NCBI GenBank assembly: GCA_014843695.1
Contig: CM026387.1
Span: forward strand, 74,887,150-74,951,149
Source of the DNA: Archivesica marissinica
Taxonomy: Eukaryota > Mollusca > Bivalvia > Venerida > Vesicomyidae
Length of the DNA stretch: 64,000 nt
Direction of reading: 5' to 3'
Made by a program: the position numbers and the translations under genes. The notes under the pieces are model-generated. The model was not told the origin of the DNA. It made no database searches and was given only the letters and a program-made list of their open reading frames with translations. Each line of letters begins with the position of its first letter. The stretch's first letter is position 1. This document shows, in pieces, positions 45,255-55,767 of the stretch.

Positions 45255-45589
45255 TCGGTTCGGGTCAGATGGAGAGCTGTAGTGAAGGCCCTATTGTTGT
45301 GAAGCTCTTCTATTTTTCTTTATTAACAATACCGAAATTAGTAAATTATGCTTGTTATTTATTTTCTAAATGTTTAACTCTATTGCGTGATCTCACAGTC
45401 AAAATCCCAAAACCCTCCTCGCCACGAAGAAAGAATACCTTTTTTATATGTCTTAACACAACAATTATGAGCATGAAGTACAATAATTTCGAGAAACACA
45501 AATTCCTTCAAAATGGCGTGTTACACCGGAGCAACAAAACACATATAATATTACCATAATATGTGTCACTGGAGTCCTATTTATTATCA

Positions 45590-45927
45590 CAACAAAATGA
45601 ATTGGGTTTATCAACTAAAAAATATTATCGATACATGCAGACTGAGTTATTTGTGGCAAAACCAGTCAAAAATGCTTATTAATTACAATACTATAAAATC
45701 ACGCATATTAGACATACCCCGGTATATTATCAACGCTGGTATACTGCTATCAATAACTCTGGACGTTTAGAGACATACAGTTTATTTAAAAATGAATTTA
45801 TCTTTGAACCTTATCTTGATTACATTAAAGATAATAAATACAGAATTTCTCTTACACGATTTAAAACATCCTCACATGATCTAGCTATCGAACGTGGTCG
45901 CTACATACACCTACCACGAAACGAAAG
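45590..45927 (+). pseudogene. LINE reverse-transcriptase C-terminal fragment, frameshifted
   Basis: One frame gives NKMNWVYQLKNIIDTCRLSY then LWQNQ. After a frame change at about 45700-45735, the next frame gives QRWYTAINNSGRLETYSLFK, then NEFIFEPYLDYIKDNKYRIS, then LTRFKTSSHDLAIERGRY and HLPRNER. This order is characteristic of the region after the polymerase domain in many aquatic-invertebrate LINE ORF2 proteins, which normally ends in a cysteine-rich CxxC motif. Here the sequence runs straight into a 22-bp array after RNERW, so the CxxC segment is lost. It is non-functional. Family and clade were judged from memory only. Confidence 0.7.
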
Positions 45928-46800
45928 ATGGTATACATGGGAGAGGTTTATGGCATACATGGGAGAGGTATATGGCATACATGGGATAGGTTTATGGCAT
46001 ACATGGGAGAGGTATATGGCATACATGGGAGAGGTTTATGGCATACATGGGAGAGGTATATGGCATACATGGGAGAGGTTTATGGCATACATGGGAGAGG
46101 TATATGGCATACATGGGAGAGGTTTATGGCATACATGGGAGAGGTTTATGGTATACATGGGAGAGGTTTATGGCATACATGGGAGAGGTTTATGGGATAG
46201 GTTTATGGTTTACATTGGAGAGGTTTTTGGCATACATGGGAGAGGTTTATGGTATACATGGGAGAAGTTTATGGTAAACAAAGGTGAAGTTTATTGTATA
46301 CATGGGAGAGGTTTATGGTATACATGGGAGAGGTTTATGGTATACATGGGAGAGGTTTATGGTATACATGGGAGAGGTTTATGGTATACATGGGAGAGGT
46401 TTATGGCATACATGGGAGAGGTTTATGGTATACAAGGGTGAAGTGTATGGCTTACATGGGAGAGATTTATGGTATACAAGGGTGAAGTTTATTGTATACA
46501 AGGGAGAGGTTTATGGTATACAAGGGAGAAGTTTATGGTATACAAGGGTGAAGTTTATGGTATACAAGGGTGAAGTTTATGGTATACAAGGGAGAAGGTT
46601 ATGGTATACAAGGGAGAAGTTTATGGTATACAAGGGAGAAGTTTATGGTATACAAGGGAGAGGTTTATTGTATACAAGGGTGAAGTTTATGGTATACAAG
46701 GGAGAAGTTTATTGTATACAAGGGAGAAGTTTATTGTATACAAGGGAGAGGTTTATTGTATACAAGGGTGAAGTTTATTGTATACAAGGGAGATGTTTGT
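45928..46800. repeat. 22-bp array (about 40 copies)
   Basis: The unit reads 'tttatggcatacatgggaga' + 'gg' in the left half and 'tttatggtatacaagggtga' + 'ag' in the right half. The two types are spatially segregated with a transition near 46430. All + frames are open and meaningless. Confidence 0.96.
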
Positions 46801-46837
46801 TGACTGCCATTAATCTACATATTCATATTTTAGACTA

Positions 46838-47213
46838 AGCTTCATTGGGTGTTACCCCAACTAGATCTGCCCCTGCTCAATTATACCCACTGATTTGTTT
46901 ATGTTATCAGTGAATTAAATGGAACAGCAGTTTATTCAATAAATTTCAAATACATTGATAGTCTTGATTCTGTAGGTATATTCTAACCATATACACAATG
47001 ATTGATGGCTTAAAATTGCAGCAGATATTTTTAAAAAAGTACAGTTAAGAATTTGTAGGAAGGGTTATTTCAGAATAATCGTGCTCTGTGAGATTTTACA
47101 CATTTCAGAACAAAACGTTAACATTCATCAATTAAAACTAGATAGATTTTGACAGAAATGTTCGGAATTTCTATTTTTTGTTTTGTGTACATGAACAGCA
47201 ACTTGTATTTAAT
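46838..47213. other. AT-rich sequence, no gene seen
   Basis: No features were recognised between the 22-bp array and the family F MITE. Confidence 0.4.
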
Positions 47214-47217
47214 TTAA

Positions 47218-47724
47218 AGCGACATTACATCGCAAATAGCAAAAACAAATATGCGTTTTTGTACGTACATGTATGAATTGCAATGCTACTGAAGCTTCTT
47301 CCGAAATTAATCGAACAATAACATTGAATCAATAAACAGGTTTTTGTGGTTTACAAGCTCTCTCACAAGTGAAAGTAGGATTTCATATAACGATCAGCCA
47401 CGCTCCTGAATTGACGTTTGTTTATCATTGGAGTCTATGCTAAACGTGTGTACTGTGTTTAGAAAAAGTTTAAATCGGATTAGTCTAAAAATAAACATTC
47501 ATAGGAACAAATGTGAGATATAGCGATAAATCGTGTTTTTCATGTTACACGCGTTGTATTATGTATGGAGGTTGACCTATTTACATTATTTTGTTATGTC
47601 CGCAAACATTGTATACGTTTGTTTATTAGTTAAAATCAGTTTTTGAGGCAAATATTTGGAAAACGGTTACACCATATAAATTACATTCTGTAGAAATTTG
47701 TGTTTTCACCGATGTAGTGTCGCT
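47218..47724. mobile_element. MITE family F, copy 4
   Basis: Flanked by TTAA on both sides, with ends 'agcgacattacatcgcaaat' and 'accgatgtagtgtcgct'. It matches 31784-32305 in inverted orientation. Confidence 0.87.
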
Positions 47725-47895
47725 TTAAGAACCAGATGTCCCAATAGCACTTTATGAAAGCAGTTTGTATTTGAATACATATAGATAGATACCAGTAGAT
47801 GATTTATTTTCCTTCAATATACATGACCTGAACGGGTAAGCAATACAAAATGGAGGCAGCAGGTGTAATGAGGTAAATCTATGAATTACGTTTAA

Positions 47896-48117
47896 CCCTT
47901 TCAACACTACAGGCCTCTAAATAGACTTACAAAAAGTGTAGATCCAGATGAGCCGTCTCATCAGGATCTGCACTTTTTGTCAGTAATAATTATTACTATT
48001 TTTAGATAAAATTACCCATTTTGATAAATGATCTGGTCCAAAGGTAATTTGCTTATTCATTTATTGGTCTAAAAATAGCATGCACCGGTCCATGTCAGTT
48101 ACTTGGTGTTGAATGGG
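47896..48117. mobile_element. TTAA MITE family P
   Basis: TTAA at 47892-47895 and 48118-48121, ends 'ccctttcaacactacaggcc' and 'acttggtgttgaatggg', interior inverted relative to 33562. The central palindrome is shortened. Confidence 0.88.
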
Positions 48118-48138
48118 TTAAATGACCTAATATTCATA

Positions 48139-48888
48139 TCGGCTGTCCGATTAGCACAGTGGTTAGTGCGTTCGCTTCTCACCAATGCAACCCGGGTTCG
48201 ATCCTCGGACCGGGAAGTATGTGAGATGCTACGGTGATCGCCAGATAGGACAGGTGGGTTTTCTCCCACATGAATGACATCCCACACGAATGACATCCCA
48301 CACGAATGACCTCCCACACGAATGACATCCCACACGAATGACATCCCACACGAATGACATCCCACACGAATGACATCCCACACGAATGACATCCCACACG
48401 AATGACATCCCACACGAATGACATCCCACACGAATGACATCCCACACGAATGACATCCCACACGAATGACATCCCACACATTCAATGACATCCCACACGA
48501 ATGACATCCCACACATCAATGACATCCCACACGAATGACATCCCACACGAATGACATCCCACACGAATGAGATCCCACACATTCAATGACATCCCACACA
48601 TTCAATGATATCCCACACGAATGACATCCCACACGAATGACATCCCACACGAATGACATCCCACACGAATGACATCCCACACGAATGATATCCCACGCGA
48701 ATGACATCCCACACGAATGACATCCCACACGAATGACATCCCACACGAATGATATCCCACGCGAATGACATCCCACACGAATGATATCCCACACGAATGA
48801 CATCCCACACGAATGACATCCCACACATTCATCCGCGCCAACAAGAGTGATTAATATAAGCAATCGTTGTAAAATAAATGAAGTTTAA
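48139..48888 (+). mobile_element. SINE family A carrying an internal 16-bp tandem expansion
   Basis: Intact head 'ggctgtccgattagcacagt' and B box 'cccgggttcgatcctcggac' on the left. The SINE end ('cattcatccgcgccaacaag', 'agtgattaatataag', 'aaaataaatgaag') is on the right. Between them the usual single 'tcccacacgaatgac' is amplified to about 570 bp. Confidence 0.93.
48266..48832. repeat. 16-bp array inside the SINE (about 35 copies)
   Basis: The unit is 'acatcccacacgaatg', with variants 'atatcccacgcgaatg', 'acattcaatg' and one 'acctcccacacgaatg' that matches the SINE original. The - strand frames (Cys/Gly/Met/Val repeats) are artefacts. Confidence 0.97.
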
Positions 48889-48945
48889 ATTTAATGTTCA
48901 TACATAAAGTCCATGTTTTATTTTCATTGTACTTTTTCCAAAAAT

Positions 48946-49536
48946 AATGCTGGCTGTCCTGAGAAACAAATGAGACTGGACTTTGGCCTAATATAATGCT
49001 GGTTGTCCTGAGGAACAAATGACACTGAACTTTGGCCTAATATAATGCTGGCTGTCCTGAGAAACAAATGACACTGAACTTTGGCCTAATATAATGCTGG
49101 CTGTCCTGAGAAACAAATGACACTGAACTTTGGCCTAATATAATGCTGGCTGTCCTGAGAAACAAATGACACTAAACTTTGGCCTAATATAATGCTGGCT
49201 GTCCTGAGAAACAAATGACACTGGACTTTGGCCTAATATAATGCTGGCTGTCCTGAGAAACAAATGACACTAAACGTTGGCCTAATATAATGCTGGCTGT
49301 CCTGAGAAACAAATGCCACTGAACATTGGCCTAATACAATGCTGGCTGTCCTGAGAAACAAATGACACTGAACTTTGGCCTAATACAATGCTGGCTGTCC
49401 TGAGAAACAAATGACACTAACCTTTGGCCTAATACAATGCTGGCTGTCCTGAGAAACAAATGACACTGAACTTTGGCCTAATACAATGCTGGCTGTCCTG
49501 AGAAACAAATGACACTGAACTTTGGCCTAATACAAT
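48946..49536. repeat. 49-bp array (12 copies), unrelated to the large 49-bp satellite
   Basis: The unit reads 'ctggctgtcctgagaaacaa', 'atgacactgaactttggcct', 'aatataatg'. Later copies switch to 'aatacaatg'. Confidence 0.95.
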
Positions 49537-49882
49537 GGCACTATAAGCCACCTCTGTATATGGAGATTGAAATAGGATTAGTGTATTACATGTAGATAAT
49601 AAAGTATGGCAGGAAAAAGTGATCTGGTTAACATAGTCAAAGGAATTCTAGATGGATTATGGATTAATGTATGTATGTGTTTATAGACCTTTGGGAAAAA
49701 ATAAATTGCTATATTTAATAGAATGGTAACAAGTGCTTTGTATATAGGTAGAAAAAACCTAACCTGGAATATAAATGTGCTAGTTTAAATGATGGAATTA
49801 TGCGAACATAGATATTCATTTTCAGTGATGAACTATACTATTCTCTACGTGTTTATTTAATAGCATATTAAAATTTATTCAG

Positions 49883-50293
49883 ATTAGAATGGAGGTTATT
49901 CGATCAACTAATATCGTTTTTAATGCTAAGGAACCCGGGCGTAACTCAAATGAACATGTGGGTTCAAAAAAGGTACTTAGGAAGACCCGAAGTGCCATGG
50001 AAACTAAGACATCGAATATGTCAAAATCATCTCCGGAATCAAATGTTAAAAGATTGACTCCTGTAAAAGGGGACCAGCTGGATGGATCTGCACATGATAG
50101 TTTGGTTGAGTCGGTAACCAACGCTGCCGGACATGATGAGTCATCTGTGTTTAACAGTTTTAAACCAGGTCAAGGCGTGCTCGGGCCTCCTGTGCTGGAG
50201 ACTCCAGCAGCTTGGAAGAAGAGAGAGAGCGCGAGCGACTGTATGATTGAACTTCCATCAATGGGTGTCTCGCCGTCAAAAGTGAACCCAAAG
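49883..50293 (+). CDS. Unidentified protein, one coding exon (135 codons from the first ATG)
   Basis: Acceptor 'aaatttattcag' ends at 49882, ATG is at 49889 and donor 'CCAAAG|GTAATT' follows 50293 (phase 0). The frame is also open from 49883, so the exon may continue an upstream coding exon rather than hold the start. The protein is hydrophilic and Ser/Lys/Pro-rich: MEVIRSTNIVFNAKEPGRN at the start, basic KKVLRKTRSAMETK, then VLGPPVLETPAAWKKRESAS and LPSMGVSPSKVNPK. It has no membrane segment and no known domain; it reads like a disordered region of a nuclear or chromosomal protein, with SP/TP sites. Composition and codon use are unlike the arrays around it. I do not recognise the family, and no downstream exon is firmly supported. 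Confidence 0.65.
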
Positions 50294-50350
50294 GTAATTA
50301 CAGATTGTACAACAGTCTTGTGAACTCATTTTCCATTTACCATTGATTAA

Positions 50351-50583
50351 CCCTTTCAACACCAAGTAACTCACATGGACTGGTCCATGATATTCATAAA
50401 CCAATAAATGAATCAGAAAATCACATTTGGACAAGTTCATTTATCAAAATGGGTAATTATGTCTAAAAATAGTCATATCACTGGCAAAAAGTGCAGATCC
50501 TGATGAGACGGCTCGCCACGAGCCGGCTCATCTGGATCTACACTTTTTGTAAGCCTATTTAGAGGTCTGTGGTGTTGAAGGGG
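50351..50583. mobile_element. TTAA MITE family P, in the intron after the unnamed exon
   Basis: TTAA at 50347-50350 and 50584-50587, ends 'ccctttcaacaccaagtaac' and 'gtggtgttgaagggg', full central palindrome ('gacggctcgccacgagccgg'). Confidence 0.9.
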
Positions 50584-50668
50584 TTAAAGGGAATTAGTAA
50601 ATAATACCATAGAAACTATATTCATTCATTCCATGATATAGAAAATACATGTATAGAAATTTATTATG

Positions 50669-50906
50669 GAAGTCGTTTTAGCACAGTGGTAGCGTTTTCG
50701 CTTCAGGTGCGAAAGGCTCGGAGTTTGAGCCCCAGTGGAGCTGTTACGATTGTGGCCTTAGGCAAGGCATTTAAATTCTACATTGCCTCTACTTTCCCTC
50801 GTGGCAATGGATTCCATCAGGAATGAGGTCTCGAGAGTGATTAATATAAGTTGTAAGAACTTGTTTCACAATCAAGCTAAAATAAGTTTGTATAAACTAA
50901 TAAATT
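50669..50906 (+). mobile_element. SINE family B, near full-length
   Basis: Head 'ggaagtcgttttagcacagt', arm 'ttcgcttcaggtgcgaa', B-box region 'ggagtttgagccccagtgga', tail 'gagagtgattaatataagtt' and 'aaaataagtttgtataaa'. Confidence 0.85.
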
Positions 50907-50969
50907 TATTGTTATTTTAACTATTTAAATCGTAGGTGAAGTCCACTGTATCCGTAAAATAATACAGTT

Positions 50970-51180
50970 TCTAATGACCATGTAACTGACATGGACTCGT
51001 CCAGGATATTTTTAGACCAATAAATTAATAAGAAAATTACATTTGGACCAGTTCATTAATCAAAATATGTAATTTTGTCTACAAATATTACTGACAAAAA
51101 GTGCAGATCCTGATTAGACGGCTCATCTGGAACTACACTTTTTGTAAGCCTATTTATAGTGGTCTGTGGTGTTGAAGAGA
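50970..51180. mobile_element. TTAA MITE family P, degraded copy
   Basis: The left end is eroded ('ctaatgaccatgtaactgac'); the right end 'gtggtgttgaagaga' precedes TTAA at 51181. The next 20 bp ('aagggaattagtaaataat') also follow the copy at 50351-50583, suggesting a segmental duplication. Confidence 0.75.
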
Positions 51181-51240
51181 TTAAAGGGAATTAGTAAATA
51201 ATTTCCATTGATTAAAGGAAATCAATCAACGCCTCGTGTT

Positions 51241-51467
51241 TTTGTGTCGCAGCACGCAGAACCACGTACTTGCAGGCAGCCAACGCACACGTGTATATGG
51301 TGTCACAGCACACAGAACCGCGTACTTGCAGGCAGCCAACGCACACGTGTATATGGTGTCGCAGCACACAGAACCACGTACTTGCAGGCAGCCAACGCAC
51401 ACGTGTATATGGTGTCGCAGCACACACAACCGCGTACTTGCAGGCAGCCAACGCACGTGTATTTGAA
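51241..51467. repeat. 56-bp array (4 copies)
   Basis: The unit reads 'gtcgcagcacacagaaccac', 'gtacttgcaggcagccaacg', 'cacacgtgtatatggt'. It is GC-richer than the surroundings. Overlapping frames on both strands are artefacts. Confidence 0.95.
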
Positions 51468-51469
51468 AC

Positions 51470-52000
51470 TGTTTGAAATAGATAAGAAACATGTTTCAAT
51501 TAATAAAAGATAAACATCTATTTTGATATATAGTAGATGAAGCATTATATTGTACAATATTCAGTTTTGTCTTTCTTGAAAAGTTGTTAAAATGCATGTT
51601 GGTATCAAAAATATCAAAAAGTATGTATATAGTATAAAACACAATTGTCAACAGTAGGGTTCATTGATATAAAGTTACATAGTTTAAAGATAACTAATTG
51701 TTATTGTATTACAAATAAAAATGATTATGCAAATATTACTCTCATTTGTAATTAATTAATAATGTACACAGTTTTCTCAAAATATATGATGATGTATGTT
51801 GGATTTATTATAACCGCCAAATTATGTTTATGGCGATGAAAAACATATTGTCTGTTTATGCCAAATAAATTATGTTGAAAATTAAATTGGTATTTTAAAT
51901 GGAGACTATCGATATGTATTAATCACAATCGGTGACACTTTATGCTAGTCCTCGGTGGAACCATGTTTAGCAAGGGATATTAATTCATGGATTTGTGTGT
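51470..52000. other. Unique AT-rich sequence, no gene seen
   Basis: No supported features. Confidence 0.4.
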
Positions 52001-52002
52001 AC

Positions 52003-52288
52003 AGATGGATCTGTAGTCCAGTGGTAACATGCTGGACTGTTAATCCAGGGATCGCAGGTTCGATCCCCAGTCTGACCCTAATAAAATTAACAGTCTTTCA
52101 GATGGGACTTTAATACCGAGGTCTCGTGTCGGTGCTGTACACCGTGCACGTAAAAGAACCAGAGGGGACTCTGGAATGGGTCTCTGTCTGTATCATTGCA
52201 CTATCCTCTAAAAATCTAAAATGACAAAGCTCTTCATGAGGCGTCGCTCATATGGGCAACCGAAAGCGACGATAAATAAACGTAAAAG
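52003..52288 (+). mobile_element. SINE family C, full-length, best-preserved head
   Basis: Head 'ggatctgtagtccagtggta', arm 'gctggactgttaatccaggg', B box 'gcaggttcgatccccagtct', body 'gtgcacgtaaaagaaccaga', tail 'gcgacgataaataaacgtaa'. The anticodon-arm analogue can still fold, but the acceptor stem does not pair. Confidence 0.88.
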
Positions 52289-52332
52289 GGGGCTAAATAG
52301 ATTATGGCCAATATGTGAAACTGATGGTACTT

Positions 52333-52546
52333 ATTTTAGTTTATTTTAGCTTGATTGTGAAACAAGTTCTTACAACTTATATCAAACACTCTCGAGACCT
52401 CATTCCTGATGGAATCCATCGCCACGAGGGAGAGAGAAGAGGCAATGTGGAATTTCAATGCCTTGCCTAATGGCTACAGCTGGGCTCGAACTCTGCCTTT
52501 CACACCTGCGAATGCGCTACCACTGCGCTATCACTACTTCCACTTA
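52333..52546 (-). mobile_element. SINE family B, inverted
   Basis: The reverse complement shows the tail 'aagttgtaagaacttgtttc', 'gatggaatccatcgccac' on the reference strand, and the head complement 'gcgctatcactacttcca'. A deletion lies around the 'aatggctacagctgggctcg' region. Confidence 0.82.
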
Positions 52547-52549
52547 GGT

Positions 52550-52934
52550 ATTTATTTACATGCATACTAAATACGATACAGTTGTATACAGGACCCAGAC
52601 TTTCATTTTATTGACGGATTATCCTTTGATGGAAACATTATGTCATTATGGATTTGTTGTACAAGGTATACATAACTAAGAAAGTTTTGGCAAAGACTCG
52701 ACACTTTCAGAAGAATTAATTCAGCATGGAAAAATACCAAAGTAAATCATTGAAAGATTTAAAATTTCGATATTTTCACGGCGTATGTTTTGTGCAGTAT
52801 TAATTTATTCTCTCATTATACGTTAAACGGGTGTTTCAATACATTAAAATCATTACGGAGGAAAAGCACACTCTTGTATCACTGCATTCTGCTACCACTA
52901 ATCTATCGTGGGATGTATATGCAATGGCTTTCTA
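52550..52934. other. No gene seen
   Basis: Unique sequence between a SINE B and a TTAA element; no exon with supportable splice sites. Confidence 0.4.
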
Positions 52935-52938
52935 TTAA

Positions 52939-53183
52939 CCGTTGCCTGCTGAGTAAATCAAATCACATTTGCAAACAATATAGATCCAGATCAGCGGCTG
53001 TCGCATCTGATCAGGATCTATGTTGTTTGGTATTCAGCTAAGGGTTTTAACGCCACTATCCGAATTGCAATTGCAAACAGCATAGCGCCTGATCAGTTGA
53101 TCAGTGCCGTCTGATCAGGCGCTATACTGTCTGATCTGGCTGTTTGCAATATTGATTTTTATTTGCCGTTAGCGTGCAAGGGG
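52939..53183. mobile_element. TTAA MITE family R with internal palindromes
   Basis: TTAA at 52935-52938 and 53184-53187. Ends 'ccgttgcctgctgag' and 'cgttagcgtgcaagggg' are imperfect inverted repeats. Inside, 'tttgcaaacaatatagatcc' to 'ctgatcaggatctatgttgt' and 'gcaaacagcatagcgcctga' to 'tctgatcaggcgctatactg' form two stems. Related to 16779-16913. Confidence 0.72.
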
Positions 53184-53253
53184 TTAAGTAGAAGAATGAT
53201 TGTGTTATAAAGAGCAGAATTGCAGAATATCCCCTGGTTCTAGTGAGGAAATA

Positions 53254-53668
53254 CAGTCAAACCTGTGTTAGTGGTCACCTCCATTAACACTTTCAACACC
53301 AAGTAACTGACATGGACTGGTCCATGATATTCTTAGACCAATAAATGAATAAGAAAATTACATTCGGACCAGTTCATTTATCAAGATGGGTAATTTTGTC
53401 TAAAATTAGTAATACTACTTGCAAAAAGTGCAGATCCTGATGAGACGGCTCATCATGAGCCGGCTCATCTGGATCTACACTTTTTGTAAGCCTATATAGA
53501 GGTCTGTGGTGTTGAAAGGGTTAAGCAGCCAACCTGTATTAAGCAGCCAGTTTCCTCCTTCCCAATATGCTGTTTTGTTATACATTTGACCTCTATTAAG
53601 CAGCCACCTGTGTTAAGCAGCCACTTTATGTGATTCCCTTGGCTGGCTGCTTAAGACAGGTTTGACTG
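53254..53668. mobile_element. pogo-like MITE interrupted by a TTAA MITE
   Basis: Ends 'cagtcaaacctg' and 'caggtttgactg', flanked by TA (53252-53253 and 53669-53670). The copy is split at its 'cctccattaagcagcc' site by the 233-bp element at 53288-53520. Removing the insert and one TTAA gives the sequence seen uninterrupted at 38607-38782. Confidence 0.92.
53288..53520. mobile_element. TTAA MITE family P nested in the pogo-like MITE
   Basis: TTAA at 53284-53287 and 53521-53524. Ends 'cactttcaacaccaagtaac' and 'gtggtgttgaaaggg'. Intact central palindrome 'gacggctcatcatgagccgg'. Confidence 0.93.
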
Positions 53669-53783
53669 TACTGTGCATGTTCACTCATTTCTTCCACATC
53701 CAACAAATATATTTCTCTAAGAAAATACATGTCTTATACATGAAAGTCTTTGTGTTGTTCCTTTTTTCGGGCCCCTTTTTCAG

Positions 53784-53894
53784 GGTATCCCTATTTATGG
53801 ACCTCATCATAGGTCGGGTAGGGGTCGACGAGGAGCTATTCATGAAAAGTGAAGCGCATTTATTGATACTGTTTGTACCCTCGTTCGTTTTGAG
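53784..53894 (+). other. Possible exon-like segment (weak)
   Basis: A pyrimidine-rich acceptor ('gggcccctttttcag') and a donor 'TTTTGAG|GTAGAT' bound 111 nt that are open in one frame (VSLFMDLIIGRVGVDEELFM, then KSEAHLLILFVPSFVLR). The open frame does not continue phase 0 of the exon at 49883-50293, and no family is recognised. It could be chance. Confidence 0.2.
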
Positions 53895-53952
53895 GTAGAT
53901 GACTTGTGGTGTATAGTTGGTAACTTGGTACAGATTGACAGCTTTTGTTTAA

Positions 53953-54159
53953 CCCTTTCAACACCACAGGCCTCTCAATAGGCCTACAAAAAGTGTAGAT
54001 CCAGATGAGCCGGCTCGTGACGAGCCGTCTCATCAGGATCTGCACTTTTTGCCAGTAATAATTATTACTATGAACTTGTCCAAAGGTAATTTTCTTATTA
54101 ATTTATTGGTCTAAAAATATCATGCACCAGTCCATGTCAGATACTTGGGGTTGAATGGG
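53953..54159. mobile_element. TTAA MITE family P (short form)
   Basis: TTAA at 53949-53952 and 54160-54163; ends 'ccctttcaacaccacaggcc' and 'acttggggttgaatggg'; palindrome 'gccggctcgtgacgagccgt'. About 25 bp shorter than the 233-bp form, through loss near 'attattactatgaacttgtc'. Confidence 0.9.
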
Positions 54160-54458
54160 TTAACGGTCATTCAACTATTCCTAAGACATAATCTATTGTC
54201 AAAAACAAGTAAATGTTGTGTAGTGATAAATTCGGGTTCATTTAACAATTGTCCACAAACATATTATACCTGTATCGATAAAATACGCTATAATACCGTA
54301 GGTAATTTAGACAGTTGAATCCACACCAAGTATAACTGAATAGACGAGAACCCAGCAATTATTTAATGGTTCATATACAGCACTTGTGGGATAGAGAGGT
54401 TCTCACTAAAGTTCCCATTTGTGAGGCCGTCACTTTGTCCGTCCGTCCGTCCGTCCGT

Positions 54459-55440
54459 GCACTTCCCTTATAACACTTACAGGATAGATAGGTGGACAAG
54501 AACCTAGCAGTTATTTAATACTTCCCTTATAACACTTACAGGATAGATAGATAGGTGGACAAGAACCTAGCAGTTATTTAATACTTCCCTTATAACACTT
54601 ACAGGATAGATATGTAGACAAGAACCTAGCAGTTATTTAATACTTCCCTTATAACACTTACAGGATAGATAGGTGGACAAGAACCTAGCAGTTATTTAAT
54701 ACTTCCCTTATAACACTTACAGGATAGATAGATAGGTGGACAAGAACCTAGCAGTTATTTAATACTTCCCTTATAACACTTACAGGATAGATATGTAGAC
54801 AAGAACCTAGCAGTTATTTAATACTTCCCTTATAACACTTACAGGATAGATATGTAGACAAGAACCTAGCAGTTATTTAATACTTCCCTTATAACACTTA
54901 CAGGATAGATAGGTGGACAAGAACCTAGCAGTTATTTAATACTTCCCTTATAACACAGGATAGATATGTAGACAAGAACCTAGCAGTTATTTAATACTTC
55001 CCTTATGATACTTACAGGATAGATAGGTGGACAAGAACCAAGTAGTTATTTAATACTTCCCTTATAACACTTACAGGATAGATAGGTGGACAAGAACCAA
55101 GTAGTTATTTAATACTTCCCTTATAACACTTACAGGATAGATAGGTGGACAAGAACCTAGCAGTTATTTAATACTTCCCTTATAATACTTACAGGATAGA
55201 TCGGTGGACAAGAACCTAGCCGTTATTTAATACTTCCCTTATAACACTTACAGGATAGATAGATAGGTGGACAAGAACCTAGCAGTTATTTAATACCTTC
55301 CCTTATAACACTTACAGGATAGATAGATAGGTGGACAAGAACCTAGCAGTTATTTAATACTTCCCTTATAACACTTACAGGATAGATATGTAGACAAGAA
55401 CCTAGCAGTTATTTAATACTTCCCTTATAACACTTACAGG
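54459..55440. repeat. 59-bp array (about 16 copies), preceded by (GTCC)n
   Basis: The unit reads 'atacttcccttataacactt', 'acaggatagataggtggaca', 'agaacctagcagttattta', with 4-bp 'gata' length variants and 'tatgtag' alternatives. A (gtcc)5-like run lies immediately upstream at 54438-54458. Confidence 0.95.
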
Positions 55441-55763
55441 CTAGTGGTGAGATCATATAAAGATTGTAAAAGGTTGTGGAGGTTTAGTCAAAATCAATAG
55501 ATTTTAATATTGATGTGTACAAATCATAGATGCACATATGCCTCACTTGTCTCGCTTTTTGACTTAAACTTTGTTTTGACTCATACATAATAATATTTAT
55601 CGGCTTACTGTAAGGGTGATTCAGTGGGGATGGAACTGTATTTGAAAGACAGCAGATTATAGATTTGTTTTGTTCATTTTAATTGGAGAAATATGTACCT
55701 GGTCCTGGTAATAATTCGGTTGTTGGCAGGGTTCTTTCATAAAGGAATTTAAATAGGAATATA
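55441..55763. other. No gene seen
   Basis: Unique AT-rich sequence. Confidence 0.4.
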
Positions 55764-55767
55764 TTAA

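Noticed and set aside
45928..46838. Repeat protein of 163-184 residues
   Set aside because: 22-bp array open in all + frames; unit length is not a multiple of three, so the peptide repeat has no reading-frame conservation.
48099..48863. Cys/Gly/Met-rich repeat proteins on the - strand
   Set aside because: Antisense of the 16-bp expansion inside a SINE A copy.
49883..50293. Naming the unnamed exon after PARPBP, the vertebrate NUP37 neighbour
   Set aside because: The sequence shows no motif I can tie to that family, orientation and spacing differ, and synteny alone is not evidence.
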